Origin: Bacillota bacterium
GTDB taxonomy: Bacteria; Bacillota; Clostridia; Christensenellales; Aristaeellaceae
NCBI GenBank assembly: GCA_023415145.1
Contig: JAEZLW010000095.1
Coordinates: 1 to 54,963 of the forward strand
Direction: 5' to 3'
DNA: 54,963 bases
Shown: piece by piece, positions 1 through 7,775 of the stretch
Layout: every line of letters begins with the position of its first letter
How positions within the stretch are numbered: position 1 is the stretch's first letter
Position numbers and translations under genes: made by a program
Notes under the pieces: generated by a model
Databases searched by the model: none
Told to the model about the DNA's origin: nothing
Seen by the model: the letters and a program-made list of their open reading frames with translations, nothing else

Positions 1-2
1 GT

Positions 3-398
3 GATGACCAGGCTACGCTCATGGCCTTTGAGAATGGCATGTCGGTGACATTTGGCATGTCGGCGTTTACCAACAGGGTATGCCGTACCATTCGCATTCT
101 CTGCGAGGATGGCGAAATTTACGGCAATGATGAGGAGCGCCGTATCACAATCACGCGTTTTGCGTCCAACAGCGCCGATGCCTATACCGTGGAAGAAATC
201 CGTACAGCCATACCGGACGGCGGTCACGGCGGCGGCGACCATCTGTTGGTTGACGACTTCCTGCGCACTCTAAACGGCGAGCAAACGAATAGCTGCTCCT
301 CACTGGATGAATCCATCGAGAGTCATTTGATGGCTTATGCAGCAGAACGCAGCCGGCTTGCAGGCGGTGAGCGCGTAGCGCTGAATTCATTGCGGTAG
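3..398 (+). CDS. Gfo/Idh/MocA-family oxidoreductase, C-terminal part
   Basis: The gene enters from outside the window, so only the last 131 codons are present and no start codon is visible. The frame is open from position 3. The text resembles the C-terminal beta-sheet domain of Gfo/Idh/MocA dehydrogenases: a strand rich in Phe/Thr/Met (MSVTFGMSAFT), a GEIYG turn, a GHGGGDHLLVDDF segment and a final helix starting SLDESIESH. Members oxidise or reduce sugars and inositols with NAD(P). The Rossmann half lies upstream and cannot be checked. It stops 28 bases before the permease below, so it probably belongs to the same sugar operon. The substrate cannot be told. Confidence 0.75.
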   Translation, partial: DDQATLMAFENGMSVTFGMSAFTNRVCRTIRILCEDGEIYGNDEERRITITRFASNSADAYTVEEIRTAIPDGGHGGGDHLLVDDFLRTLNGEQTNSCSSLDESIESHLMAYAAERSRLAGGERVALNSLR

Positions 399-426
399 CC
401 AAGCAATTCTTGTGGGAGGTGAGGGT

Positions 427-1374
427 GTGCTGGTAAAACAAACGCAAGCGGCCCGCTGCAAGCGAAACGGGTTTTTATGGGAAATGCGGCGGCATAGGAC
501 CTTGTATCTCATGTGCGTGCCTGCGCTTGTACTCCTGGTGGGCCTGTGTTACATACCGTTCGGTGGCGTATGGATGGCTTTCACCAACTATAAGCTGCTC
601 GACGGGATATTCGGCAGTGAGTTCGTGGGGCTGAATAATTTCCGGATGTTCTTCATCAGCTCGCAAGCGCTGCGCACAGTGGGCAATACCCTGATCATTA
701 ACGCGTGGGGACTGGTACTGGGCCTTGTGTTCCCCATATCACTGGCCGTTGCGCTCAATGAAATGCGAAAAGGCATATTCAAGCGCTTGACCCAAGGCGT
801 TATGTTCTTTCCGTACTTTCTTTCCTGGGTAGTGGTCGGGGCCATTTCCTGGGCGCTGTTCAATTCGGATACGGGGGTAATCAACTCTCTCTTTGAGAGT
901 ATCGGCTTTACGCCGGTGAAGTGGCTGGCAAAGGGTGAATACTGGAAGGGCTTTTTGATCGCCTTTAATGTGTGGAAATGGAGCGGTTACAGCAGCATTG
1001 TCTACATGGCGGCCATGGCAAACTTTGACCCCAACTTGTTTCAGGCCGCCGAAGTGGACGGGGCAAGCAAATGGCAGTGTATTATTCACCTCACGCTGCC
1101 CATGCTCAAGCCGACCGCCGTGGTGCTGACGCTGCTGAGCGTCGGACGCATTTTCTACGGTGATTTCGGCATGGTGTGGGGCATCATCGGCAACAACCCG
1201 GTCGTCGGCCCATGGGTCAACGTCATTGATACGTATGTGTTTACAAGCATGCGTACACTGGGCTTTTCCTACACCACGGCGGTGGGGCTCATGCAGTCGG
1301 TTCTGGGCCTGATTCTGGTGACGACCGCAAATGCCGCTGCCAAACGAATCAACGATGGGGAGGGATTGTTTTGA
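427..1374 (+). CDS. LplB-type sugar ABC transporter permease
   Basis: Inner-membrane permease of 315 residues, of the LplB type that imports oligosaccharides or glycan fragments together with the next two genes. About six hydrophobic segments are visible. The cytoplasmic EAA loop reads EVDGASKWQCIIHLTLPMLKP near residue 215 and would contact an ATPase that is not encoded nearby; such systems often share one MsmX-like ATPase. An upstream in-frame GTG at 412 exists, but the GGAGG at 415-419 fits the GTG at 427 (7-base spacing), so I place the start there. The stop overlaps the start of the next permease. Confidence 0.88.
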   Translation: MLVKQTQAARCKRNGFLWEMRRHRTLYLMCVPALVLLVGLCYIPFGGVWMAFTNYKLLDGIFGSEFVGLNNFRMFFISSQALRTVGNTLIINAWGLVLGLVFPISLAVALNEMRKGIFKRLTQGVMFFPYFLSWVVVGAISWALFNSDTGVINSLFESIGFTPVKWLAKGEYWKGFLIAFNVWKWSGYSSIVYMAAMANFDPNLFQAAEVDGASKWQCIIHLTLPMLKPTAVVLTLLSVGRIFYGDFGMVWGIIGNNPVVGPWVNVIDTYVFTSMRTLGFSYTTAVGLMQSVLGLILVTTANAAAKRINDGEGLF

Positions 1375-2291
1375 TGCGTTCTGAACTGCGCGCAAATCAC
1401 CGCTCCGTACGCCACTCCCTTGGTGATCGTGTTTTCAAGGCGATTTGTGTCTCTTTTTTGCTTCTCTTTTCTGCCATATGCCTATACCCGCTGCTCCTGG
1501 TGCTGGGTGTTTCCTTTTCCGACGAGACGGATGTCTTAAAATATGGCTATGCCTTATGGCCGCGCAAATTTTCTACTGCCACATACCACTATATTTTTAT
1601 GCTAAGCGGCAGCAGGATTACAGATAGCTACGGCATCACCATTATGACCACAGCGCTGGGCACCTTGGGATCGCTCTTGGTAACCGGCATGATTTCCTTC
1701 GCGCTGTCCATCAAGAAATTGCGTTACCGAAATGTGATTTCATTCCTTTGTAACTTTACCATTATTTTCAGCTCAGGGCTTGTACCTTGGTACATGCTTT
1801 GCACCAAGGTGTATGGATTTAACAATTCTCTGCTTGGGCTGATTGTGCCCAGCATGTTCAGCGTATGGTATATGTTCATGCTGCGTACCTTCTTCGCGGA
1901 TATCCCGCCATCACTGTACGAGTCCGCAACGCTGGACGGCGCAGGGTATTTCAGCATCTTCTGGCGCATTGCGGTGCCCCTTTGCAAAACGGGCCTGTTG
2001 ACCATTGGCTTTATGTACGCGCTGAACTATTGGAACAACTGGTGGAATGCGCTGCTGTTTATCGACCGCAAAGAGCTCTTTCCGCTCCAATACCTGTTGT
2101 ACAATGTGCTCAGCAATGTCAACGCCATCAAAGGCGGTATGATTCCCGCAGGAGCCAGCTCTGTCAAAATCCCTGCTGAAACTGTAAAGATGGCCCTGAC
2201 CATCATCACGATCGGTCCGATCATTCTGCTATATCCATTTATTCAGAAGTATTTCGTCAATGGCATCACCAGCGGCGCTGTAAAGGAATAG
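1374..2291 (+). CDS. YtcP/MalG-type sugar ABC transporter permease
   Basis: Second permease of the importer, 305 residues. It has a hydrophobic N-terminal segment after a short basic leader, several more membrane spans, and an EAA loop (LYESATLDGAGYFSIFWRI) at about residue 185. The C-terminus ends in the GAVKE typical of this group. The ATG at 1374 overlaps the TGA of the upstream permease, which indicates translational coupling; the TTG at 1371 is not needed. It pairs with the LplB-type permease to form the membrane channel for the binding protein encoded downstream. Confidence 0.9.
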   Translation: MRSELRANHRSVRHSLGDRVFKAICVSFLLLFSAICLYPLLLVLGVSFSDETDVLKYGYALWPRKFSTATYHYIFMLSGSRITDSYGITIMTTALGTLGSLLVTGMISFALSIKKLRYRNVISFLCNFTIIFSSGLVPWYMLCTKVYGFNNSLLGLIVPSMFSVWYMFMLRTFFADIPPSLYESATLDGAGYFSIFWRIAVPLCKTGLLTIGFMYALNYWNNWWNALLFIDRKELFPLQYLLYNVLSNVNAIKGGMIPAGASSVKIPAETVKMALTIITIGPIILLYPFIQKYFVNGITSGAVKE

Positions 2292-2354
2292 TTTCCCACT
2301 CCGTTTGCAAAGCCCGGATTGGGCTGCAATATAAATATCAGAGGAGGAGAACCC

Positions 2355-3794
2355 ATGAAACGGATCGCTACCTTGGTATTGGCAATGCTGATGGTGCTGT
2401 GCTTGTTGGCGGGAACTGCAAGCGCAACAGAGAAGGTCACCATCCTGTATCCCGGCGAGGAGTCCGACCGTATGACCGAATTGCTTAATGGCGAGCTCGG
2501 AGCAGCCCTTTTGCAAGACCTGGATATGCAGATCGAAATGATCTACGTTCCCTGGGGCGATTACTGGAACATGAAAACCGCCAAGCTGCAAGCCGGCGAT
2601 GCCATTGACCTGTACTGGGACGGTACCGGCAACATCAGCCAGGTGTACAACAGGCAGGAGTGCCAGCCTCTGGATGAACTGATTGCCCAACATGGCCAGG
2701 ATATGCTGAAAGTTCTGCCCATCGAGCATATCAAGGGCGGCGGCTCCATCGACGGCAAAATCTACGCCATCCCCTCTGCTTACAAGCCCTTCTCTGCCAT
2801 GCGCCAGCTTGTGTGCCTGCGCCAGGACATTCTGGAAGCCGTTGGCATGGACAAAGTCGAAACAGCCGAAGACCTCTATAACTATGCTGTGAAGGCTAAG
2901 GAAATGTTCCCCGAAATCAAGGGCGTTGGCGATCCCATGTATTATCCGCTCACGCGCTACTTCGCGGAAGATCCGCTCATTCTGTGCATCGCCAAGGATG
3001 AGTTGGTGGCTTACAACGAAACGACCAAGAAGGCTGTTAGCTACTTTGAGACGCAGGCTTTCCAAGACCTGTGCAAGTTCAATGGCAGCTTGGCGGCTGC
3101 CGGCCTGTTCTCCGACGAAGAAACCTTGAACTACGAAAACCGTGACGGCCGTATGGACAGCGGCAATTACCTGTGGCAGGAAGGCTCGCTGGGCAAGGAT
3201 GCGGAACGCATCAATTCACTTCGCGGCAATGTGCCCGACGCGAAGCTGGCCACCTACCTGCTGGCGCCCGAAAAGCAAAAGTTCATTACTTCCGCTGGCG
3301 GCGAAGCGCTGTTCGTACCGAACACTGCCGCCAATCCGGCAGGCGCTGTCAAGTTCCTGAACTGGCTCTACTCCGATGTAAGCCACTACCGCCTCGCCAT
3401 CTTCGGCGTGGAAGGCAAGGACTATGTGATTGAAAATGGCCGCATCGCACCCGTGGGCGATACGCTGCCGGAGCTCTTCTATGAGTGGATGTTCGACAAC
3501 ACCAACTACAAGGTTTTCTCCAAGGATGTATCCCAGGATTATGTTGACACATACCTCACCTGGGATAAAGACGCGGTCAACAGCGCGCTGCTGGGCTTCA
3601 CTTTCAACAACGAGAATGTGAAAGAAGTTGAAGTCCGCCTGCAGGAAGCAATGACCGATTTCCGTCCGCTCATGACCGGCTTTGTGGACTTTGACGACAC
3701 CTATCCGGGATTCATTCAAAAACTGAAGGATGCCGGCATCGATGAATACGTGGCAGAAGTGCAGCGTCAGATCGATGCATACATCGGAAAGTAA
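2355..3794 (+). CDS. Extracellular sugar-binding protein (LplA-like)
   Basis: Secreted solute-binding protein of 479 residues for the preceding two permeases. The first 25 residues form a signal peptide (basic MKR, long hydrophobic core, then TASA before the mature protein). I see no lipobox cysteine at the usual place, so it may be anchored differently. The body is a family 1 type binding protein, with a GGEALFVPNTAANPAGAVKFLNWL segment split over the typical C-terminal lobe. Start chosen at ATG 2355 because GAGGAGGAGA lies at 2341-2350; the open frame runs further up without support. A clear terminator follows at 3819, so this is the last gene of its operon. Confidence 0.88.
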   Translation: MKRIATLVLAMLMVLCLLAGTASATEKVTILYPGEESDRMTELLNGELGAALLQDLDMQIEMIYVPWGDYWNMKTAKLQAGDAIDLYWDGTGNISQVYNRQECQPLDELIAQHGQDMLKVLPIEHIKGGGSIDGKIYAIPSAYKPFSAMRQLVCLRQDILEAVGMDKVETAEDLYNYAVKAKEMFPEIKGVGDPMYYPLTRYFAEDPLILCIAKDELVAYNETTKKAVSYFETQAFQDLCKFNGSLAAAGLFSDEETLNYENRDGRMDSGNYLWQEGSLGKDAERINSLRGNVPDAKLATYLLAPEKQKFITSAGGEALFVPNTAANPAGAVKFLNWLYSDVSHYRLAIFGVEGKDYVIENGRIAPVGDTLPELFYEWMFDNTNYKVFSKDVSQDYVDTYLTWDKDAVNSALLGFTFNNENVKEVEVRLQEAMTDFRPLMTGFVDFDDTYPGFIQKLKDAGIDEYVAEVQRQIDAYIGK

Positions 3795-3818
3795 CATACA
3801 CTTGGCAATCCATAGGAG

Positions 3819-3855
3819 CCTGCCTCACGCCATGAATGCGAGAGGCAGGTTCTTT
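3819..3855 (+). terminator. Rho-independent terminator of the first sugar operon
   Basis: CCTGCCTC at 3819-3826 pairs with GAGGCAGG at 3842-3849 across a 15-base loop, followed by TTCTTTT. It sits 24 bases after the binding-protein stop codon. Confidence 0.8.
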
Positions 3856-3856
3856 T

Positions 3857-4120
3857 ATCCGATTTGGTGTGTAAACGGCGGAAATCAGTTAAAAAAGGAA
3901 GACCAAATCCAAGCAAGTCATAATCCACCAGGGAATGAGGTACTGCCTCATATCCTTCTTTTCAGGGATAGCTTAACGGGAGCTTATGGGAGAGGGGATG
4001 GTTGAGGTAACACACTCCATTTGAACACAGAATAGAATGATGTTGGAAAGCGGCAGGTGCCAGTGCATCTAAACCTGCACAATTTCCAAGGCGGGTTATG
4101 GCTGTCTGAAAGGAGCAACC
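3857..4120. other. Gap upstream of cupin gene, no gene seen
   Basis: About 260 bases with no convincing reading frame. It must carry the promoter for the cupin gene, but I cannot find a well-matched pair of boxes; a TAGAAT at 4033-4038 lacks a good -35. A good ribosome binding site (AAGGAGC) lies at its end. Confidence 0.4.
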
Positions 4121-4639
4121 ATGGCACCTTATCAATGTGATTATCCTGATTTCCGATCTGGGCATTCACCCTGTCCGCCCGATTACCCCAAACCCCCGAA
4201 AAATCCACCTTGCTGTACCAAGCGCTGCAGTTGGATTGGCGAGGATTATGGCCCTGACCCTTTTGTGACAAATATCACGAGGGAGACCCTGGAGAATCCC
4301 TTCTTCAGGAAGGCGCTTTGGACGGGGCAGCATTTGCAGCTCACACTGATGTGCATTCCTCCGGGTGGAGAAATTGGTTTGGAAATGCATTCTTACCTGG
4401 ATCAATTCCTCCGTTTGGAGCAAGGCCAAGGCAGAGTCATGATGGGGAGATCAGAGTACTGCCTGGATTATCAGCGGAATGTTGCTGATGATTATGCCGT
4501 TTTCATCCCTGCCGGAACATGGCATAACCTGGTCAACACGGGGGACGAACCGATAAAGCTGTATTCTATCTATGCGCCTGTCCAGCATCCCCCCGGCACC
4601 ATCCACTGCACAAAGGCGGATTCTGACGCCGCCGAATAA
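4121..4639 (+). CDS. Single-cupin protein with Cys/Pro-rich N-terminus
   Basis: A 172-residue protein. Residues 1-40 are unusually rich in Pro and Cys, including two CC/C-x-x-x-C clusters. The rest is a cupin beta-barrel: motif 1 around GGEIGLEMHSYLDQFL with the later glycine (metal ligands would be His and Glu), and motif 2 around PAGTWHNLVNTG with its His. Such small cupins bind a metal and may act as isomerases or simply as structural or signal proteins. It stands alone between two terminators, so neighbours give no hint. The N-terminus looks like a cross-linked or metal-binding tail, as seen in some spore-surface proteins; that is a guess. Confidence 0.72.
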   Translation: MAPYQCDYPDFRSGHSPCPPDYPKPPKNPPCCTKRCSWIGEDYGPDPFVTNITRETLENPFFRKALWTGQHLQLTLMCIPPGGEIGLEMHSYLDQFLRLEQGQGRVMMGRSEYCLDYQRNVADDYAVFIPAGTWHNLVNTGDEPIKLYSIYAPVQHPPGTIHCTKADSDAAE

Positions 4640-4683
4640 AAATAGCTATAAAGACGAATGAATAACAGCCGTAATCAGCCTTT

Positions 4684-4718
4684 GGGATTGCCGCTCCTAT
4701 ATGGTGGCAATCCCTTTC
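4684..4718 (+). terminator. Terminator after cupin gene
   Basis: GGGATTGCC at 4684-4692 pairs perfectly with GGCAATCCC at 4706-4714 and is followed by TTTC. It lies about 45 bases after the cupin stop codon. Confidence 0.65.
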
Positions 4719-4735
4719 GATTGGCTACACTAAAC

Positions 4736-4764
4736 TGTACAGAAATGAAAAGTCATGGTATAAT
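4736..4764 (+). promoter_or_regulatory. Sigma-A promoter for the SDR gene
   Basis: TGTACA at 4736-4741, 17-base spacer, then a perfect TATAAT at 4759-4764. The transcript would have a leader of roughly 105 bases before the SDR start at 4877. Confidence 0.65.
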
Positions 4765-4876
4765 GATGTAAAACTGGAGGAAATTATCTCAATAACAGAA
4801 AACTGTTTTCATGGCGTAAAAGAAGATAAGCTCTTGCCTGTTTTTAAATGCTGTATGCAAAACTGTGGAGCGTTTC

Positions 4877-5665
4877 ATGAAAAATGTTGTGATAACGGGC
4901 AGTACCCGCGGTATTGGCTTTTCCATGGCAACAGAGTTCCTGCGAGTCGGGTGTAACGTAACGCTGTCAGGCAGGAGTGAAGCGCTTACGCAGGCAGCTC
5001 GTACAGAGTTGTCGCCTTTCGAGGGGAAATATATCTACGTTCCATGCAACGTTCAGGAAAAAGCGAACCTGCAAAAACTCTGGGATGCTTCCTTGGCACA
5101 GTGGCGCACCATAGATATATGGATCAATAACGCTGGGCAAAACGCACCATACATGCTTTCGTGGGTGACAGGCGAAAACGACACCGAAAACATCATTCGT
5201 ACCAATATTACTGGCATGATATACGGTTCTCAGATTGCGGCGGCGGGCATGACAAAACAGGGGCACGGCGCCATTTACAGTATGGAGGGCCTTGGCTCCA
5301 ATAACATGATACAGGTAAAAACAATATTGTACGGCACCACCAAGCATGCGTTAACGTACTTTATGAAAGGGCTTGCCAAGGAACTGGAAGGTACCGGCGT
5401 AATAGCGGGACGGTTATCTCCAGGCATGATGCTGACTGATTTTATCACAAAAGCAACCAATGGCGAGCGGGCTGAGGTCATTGCAGATGAAAGGTTTAGA
5501 AGGATATTCAATATACTGGCTGATAAGCCTGAAACGGTTGCCAGGTATTTCATACCAATAATACTTGGAAACCAAAGGAATGACAGGCAGATTACCTGGC
5601 TGACGAACCGCAAGGCTGCATGGCGTTTTTTCACAGCAGGCTCCCGCAAGGGCAGGTTGATCTAG
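4877..5665 (+). CDS. Short-chain dehydrogenase/reductase (SDR)
   Basis: Cytosolic NAD(P)-dependent oxidoreductase of 262 residues. The nucleotide-binding TGSTRGIG motif lies at residues 6-13 after the first strand, an NNAG motif follows in the middle, and the catalytic Tyr-x-x-x-Lys appears as YGTTK. A GTG at 4865 is also in frame, but GGAG at 4867-4870 serves the ATG at 4877. The C-terminal third departs from the usual SDR ending (a long KPETVARYFIPIIL stretch), so the substrate is unclear. It has its own promoter and a terminator and thus seems monocistronic. Confidence 0.82.
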   Translation: MKNVVITGSTRGIGFSMATEFLRVGCNVTLSGRSEALTQAARTELSPFEGKYIYVPCNVQEKANLQKLWDASLAQWRTIDIWINNAGQNAPYMLSWVTGENDTENIIRTNITGMIYGSQIAAAGMTKQGHGAIYSMEGLGSNNMIQVKTILYGTTKHALTYFMKGLAKELEGTGVIAGRLSPGMMLTDFITKATNGERAEVIADERFRRIFNILADKPETVARYFIPIILGNQRNDRQITWLTNRKAAWRFFTAGSRKGRLI

Positions 5666-5714
5666 AACAGTTTTTTCATCAGCTGCGTCAAAATGCTTGA
5701 TAAATCAAAGGTTT

Positions 5715-5739
5715 CACCGATGCTTGACATCGGTGTTTT
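5715..5739 (+). terminator. Terminator after SDR gene
   Basis: CACCGATG at 5715-5722 pairs with CATCGGTG at 5728-5735 across a 5-base loop, followed by TTTTG. Confidence 0.7.
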
Positions 5740-5775
5740 GCTGTATTGGATGTCATGTTGATGGCAAAGTGTCAG

Positions 5776-5814
5776 AAAAGACTGCCATCCGATTTGTTGT
5801 GACATCGGATGGCA
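5776..5814 (-). terminator. Likely terminator of the DeoR gene (minus strand)
   Basis: TGCCATCCGAT at 5783-5793 and ATCGGATGGCA at 5804-5814 form a perfect 11-base inverted repeat. Read on the minus strand it is followed by GTCTTTTC, so it fits a terminator for the regulator gene that ends about 190 bases away. The 5,815-6,008 stretch between them holds no gene I can support. Confidence 0.5.
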
Positions 5815-6008
5815 GACAATTTAGCATATGCGAATTTGGTGGGCAGCTCAATATGCACTCATTAGGATAATGGTGGTAACCTTGAATGATTAGTAGAGCG
5901 TTAACGGAGAGGTATGAATAAAGAACTTCATGGTGGAGTTGTAGTGACATATTCACATATATTATACAAGGCAGTTGGGGAGAGGGCAAACCGCATTATG
6001 ATGACAAC

Positions 6009-6770
6009 TCATACGTGGATTGTTTTTTTCTGGAGCCTGTCCATTTCCTTGATCACAGGGTCATCTGCCTCCGCATCCGTAATTAACACGTCCACACGCG
6101 AGAGAGGCGCAACAAAAGCACGGCACACGGTACCGAATTTCGTATGGTCGCACAGCAATACGGTTTGCTGTGCATTGTCCATCATGCATCTTTTTATTGA
6201 CGCACTGTTGATGTAAGGATCAGTAATGCCCTGCTCAGGATGGATGCCAGAAGCGCCCATAAAAAACACGCCTGCCCGCATCTTGCTTATCAGTATTTCT
6301 GCCAATGAACCTACGATACCGGCGATTGGACCTTCATTTCCAACGTTTCCGCCGCAGACATATACCTCAATTTCGGGATTGCCGGTATAGAGTTTGTAGG
6401 CGATGTAGATACTGTTTGTGACAACGCAGACATTGTTGATAGAGATCAGCGCATCAGCCAGCAGATTGTTGGTGGAGCCGGCATCCAAAAAAAGTGTGTC
6501 ACCAGGATGGATGAGATCCAGTGCCGCATGGACAATTCGTTGCTTTTGCGGGGTCATTTCAGGTTTGTTTCCAACATCCGGTTTCAACAGCAGCGCGCCG
6601 CCATTGATGTACTGCAGATGTCCGGCCTCGTCCAGGCGCACCAGCGCCCTGCGGATTGTGGCCGGAGACGCCTTTACCTGGCTGCATAAATCCGGAACTG
6701 TCATGTATTGATGTATACGTAAGAGCCGGATGATGGCTGAATCACGTTCATTCATATCTTCAAACTCCAT
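6009..6770 (-). CDS. DeoR/GlpR-family transcriptional repressor
   Basis: A 253-residue regulator. Residues 6-60 form the DeoR winged helix-turn-helix (MTVPDLCSQVKASPATIRR as the recognition region, then LxxxGHLQYINGGALL). The C-terminal half is the sugar-phosphate-sensing domain, with DAGSTN, a TNSIYIAY segment and CDHTKFG near the end. It is divergent from the metallo-hydrolase/ABC operon and a TGATTAA-type inverted repeat sits between them, so it most likely represses that operon until a sugar phosphate binds. An internal ATG at 6755 is an alternative start. Confidence 0.9.
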   Translation of the reverse strand: MEFEDMNERDSAIIRLLRIHQYMTVPDLCSQVKASPATIRRALVRLDEAGHLQYINGGALLLKPDVGNKPEMTPQKQRIVHAALDLIHPGDTLFLDAGSTNNLLADALISINNVCVVTNSIYIAYKLYTGNPEIEVYVCGGNVGNEGPIAGIVGSLAEILISKMRAGVFFMGASGIHPEQGITDPYINSASIKRCMMDNAQQTVLLCDHTKFGTVCRAFVAPLSRVDVLITDAEADDPVIKEMDRLQKKTIHV

Positions 6771-6856
6771 CCATGTATTTACTTTCTAATAATAAGTGGA
6801 TTCCTGTCGCCTGTCAAGCGCCATTCTCTCCCTTGCAATCAATCATATTCAAAAAG

Positions 6857-6882
6857 TGATTAAAATTAATCATAATATGATT
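6857..6882. promoter_or_regulatory. Probable DeoR operator (inverted repeats)
   Basis: TGATTAA (6857-6863) and TTAATCA (6866-6872) are 7-base arms around AA. AATCAT (6868-6873) and ATGATT (6877-6882) form a second overlapping inverted repeat that runs into the -35 box of the downstream promoter. A repressor bound here would block RNA polymerase. Confidence 0.6.
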
Positions 6883-6909
6883 GACAATAATCTTTTTTTC
6901 GTGTACGAT
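6881..6909 (+). promoter_or_regulatory. Sigma-A promoter of the metallo-hydrolase/ABC operon
   Basis: Perfect TTGACA at 6881-6886, 17-base spacer, TACGAT at 6904-6909. The expected leader is about 20 bases and ends in a GAAGGAGAT ribosome binding site. Confidence 0.75.
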
Positions 6910-6938
6910 GGTGGTAACAGATATGAAGGAGATTTCCT

Positions 6939-7724
6939 ATGGAACAAACCCTGCTGGATTTTTTGGGCACGTCCAGTTGCCGGACCGATATCGGCAATGA
7001 TACAGCAAGCTTTGTATTGAACCGGACGCTGATGGTGGACACAGGCTGGTGCAGCGTTCAAAACCTGCGTACCGCCGGCATTGAGCCGACGGAGATCCCT
7101 TATTTGCTGCTCACCCACTGGCACCATGACCATTATTTGTCCTTGCCATCCCTGTTGTTTTACCATTTGTGCATGAAGGGCTGCCTTAACCACCTGACGA
7201 TCCTTGGACCTGAGGAGGATGCCGAACGCGTGGTTTCCCTTGCGCTGGATTTTCTGCAGGTTTCCCGTTTCTATCCTAACGCTGGAGCGCCGAAAGTAAT
7301 TCCCCTTGTTGATAGCCAAAATTTTGAAACAGAGGCGTTTTCGCTTGTCACCACAGCGGCTCTGCACGCCGTGCAGGCTCTGTGTTATGTGTATACCGAC
7401 AAGGCAAGTCACGTGAAGATAGGTTTTACGGGAGACACGGCTTATCAGCCAAGCCTTGGCCCTTTCTTCCAGGGTTGCGATATTTTGCTGCACGAAAGCT
7501 CCCTGGGTCCTGTCGCGGCGGACTTTGCCACAAATGCCCGTTATCTGCACTCCGGGGCACTGGATGCCGCCAGAGTAGCCAAGGAAGCTAAGGTTCCGCA
7601 TTTGGTGCTGCTCCACGGCACCACGGAAAAGCGCCAAGCCTGCATTCACGCAGCCCAGACGATTTATGACGGAAAGGTCACCTGGCCTGAACGGGGCGAC
7701 AGTTACCTGATTATGAAGAGCTGA
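6939..7724 (+). CDS. MBL-fold metallo-hydrolase
   Basis: A 261-residue cytosolic metallo-beta-lactamase-fold hydrolase. The zinc motif THWHHDH is at about residues 59-65 after the strand FVLNRTLMVDTGW. Further ligands fit LHAVQ near residue 147, FTGDTAY (Asp) near 165 and LLHGT near the end. Overall it resembles the RNase Z/UlaG-like branch that opens lactones or phosphodiesters rather than classical beta-lactamases. As first gene of a DeoR-controlled sugar ABC operon it may act on a sugar-acid lactone or sugar-phosphate derivative (inference, by analogy with UlaG). Confidence 0.8.
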   Translation: MEQTLLDFLGTSSCRTDIGNDTASFVLNRTLMVDTGWCSVQNLRTAGIEPTEIPYLLLTHWHHDHYLSLPSLLFYHLCMKGCLNHLTILGPEEDAERVVSLALDFLQVSRFYPNAGAPKVIPLVDSQNFETEAFSLVTTAALHAVQALCYVYTDKASHVKIGFTGDTAYQPSLGPFFQGCDILLHESSLGPVAADFATNARYLHSGALDAARVAKEAKVPHLVLLHGTTEKRQACIHAAQTIYDGKVTWPERGDSYLIMKS

Positions 7725-7775
7725 AATCTTATTGTGGCCGATTGCCGCAATATGAAATAAAAAGGAGGTCAACCC

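Noticed and set aside
2229..3065. Long minus-strand open frame (278 codons) over the binding-protein gene
   Set aside because: Shadow of a real gene on the other strand; composition Cys/His/Arg-rich and no family match.
4786..4930. Cys-rich frame (KCCMQNCGAFHEKCC) overlapping the SDR start
   Set aside because: No good start codon with a binding site, it runs out of frame through the SDR, and the SDR reading is certain.
5914..6216. 100-codon plus frame overlapping the DeoR gene end
   Set aside because: No ribosome binding site of quality and it is antisense to the DeoR C-terminus.
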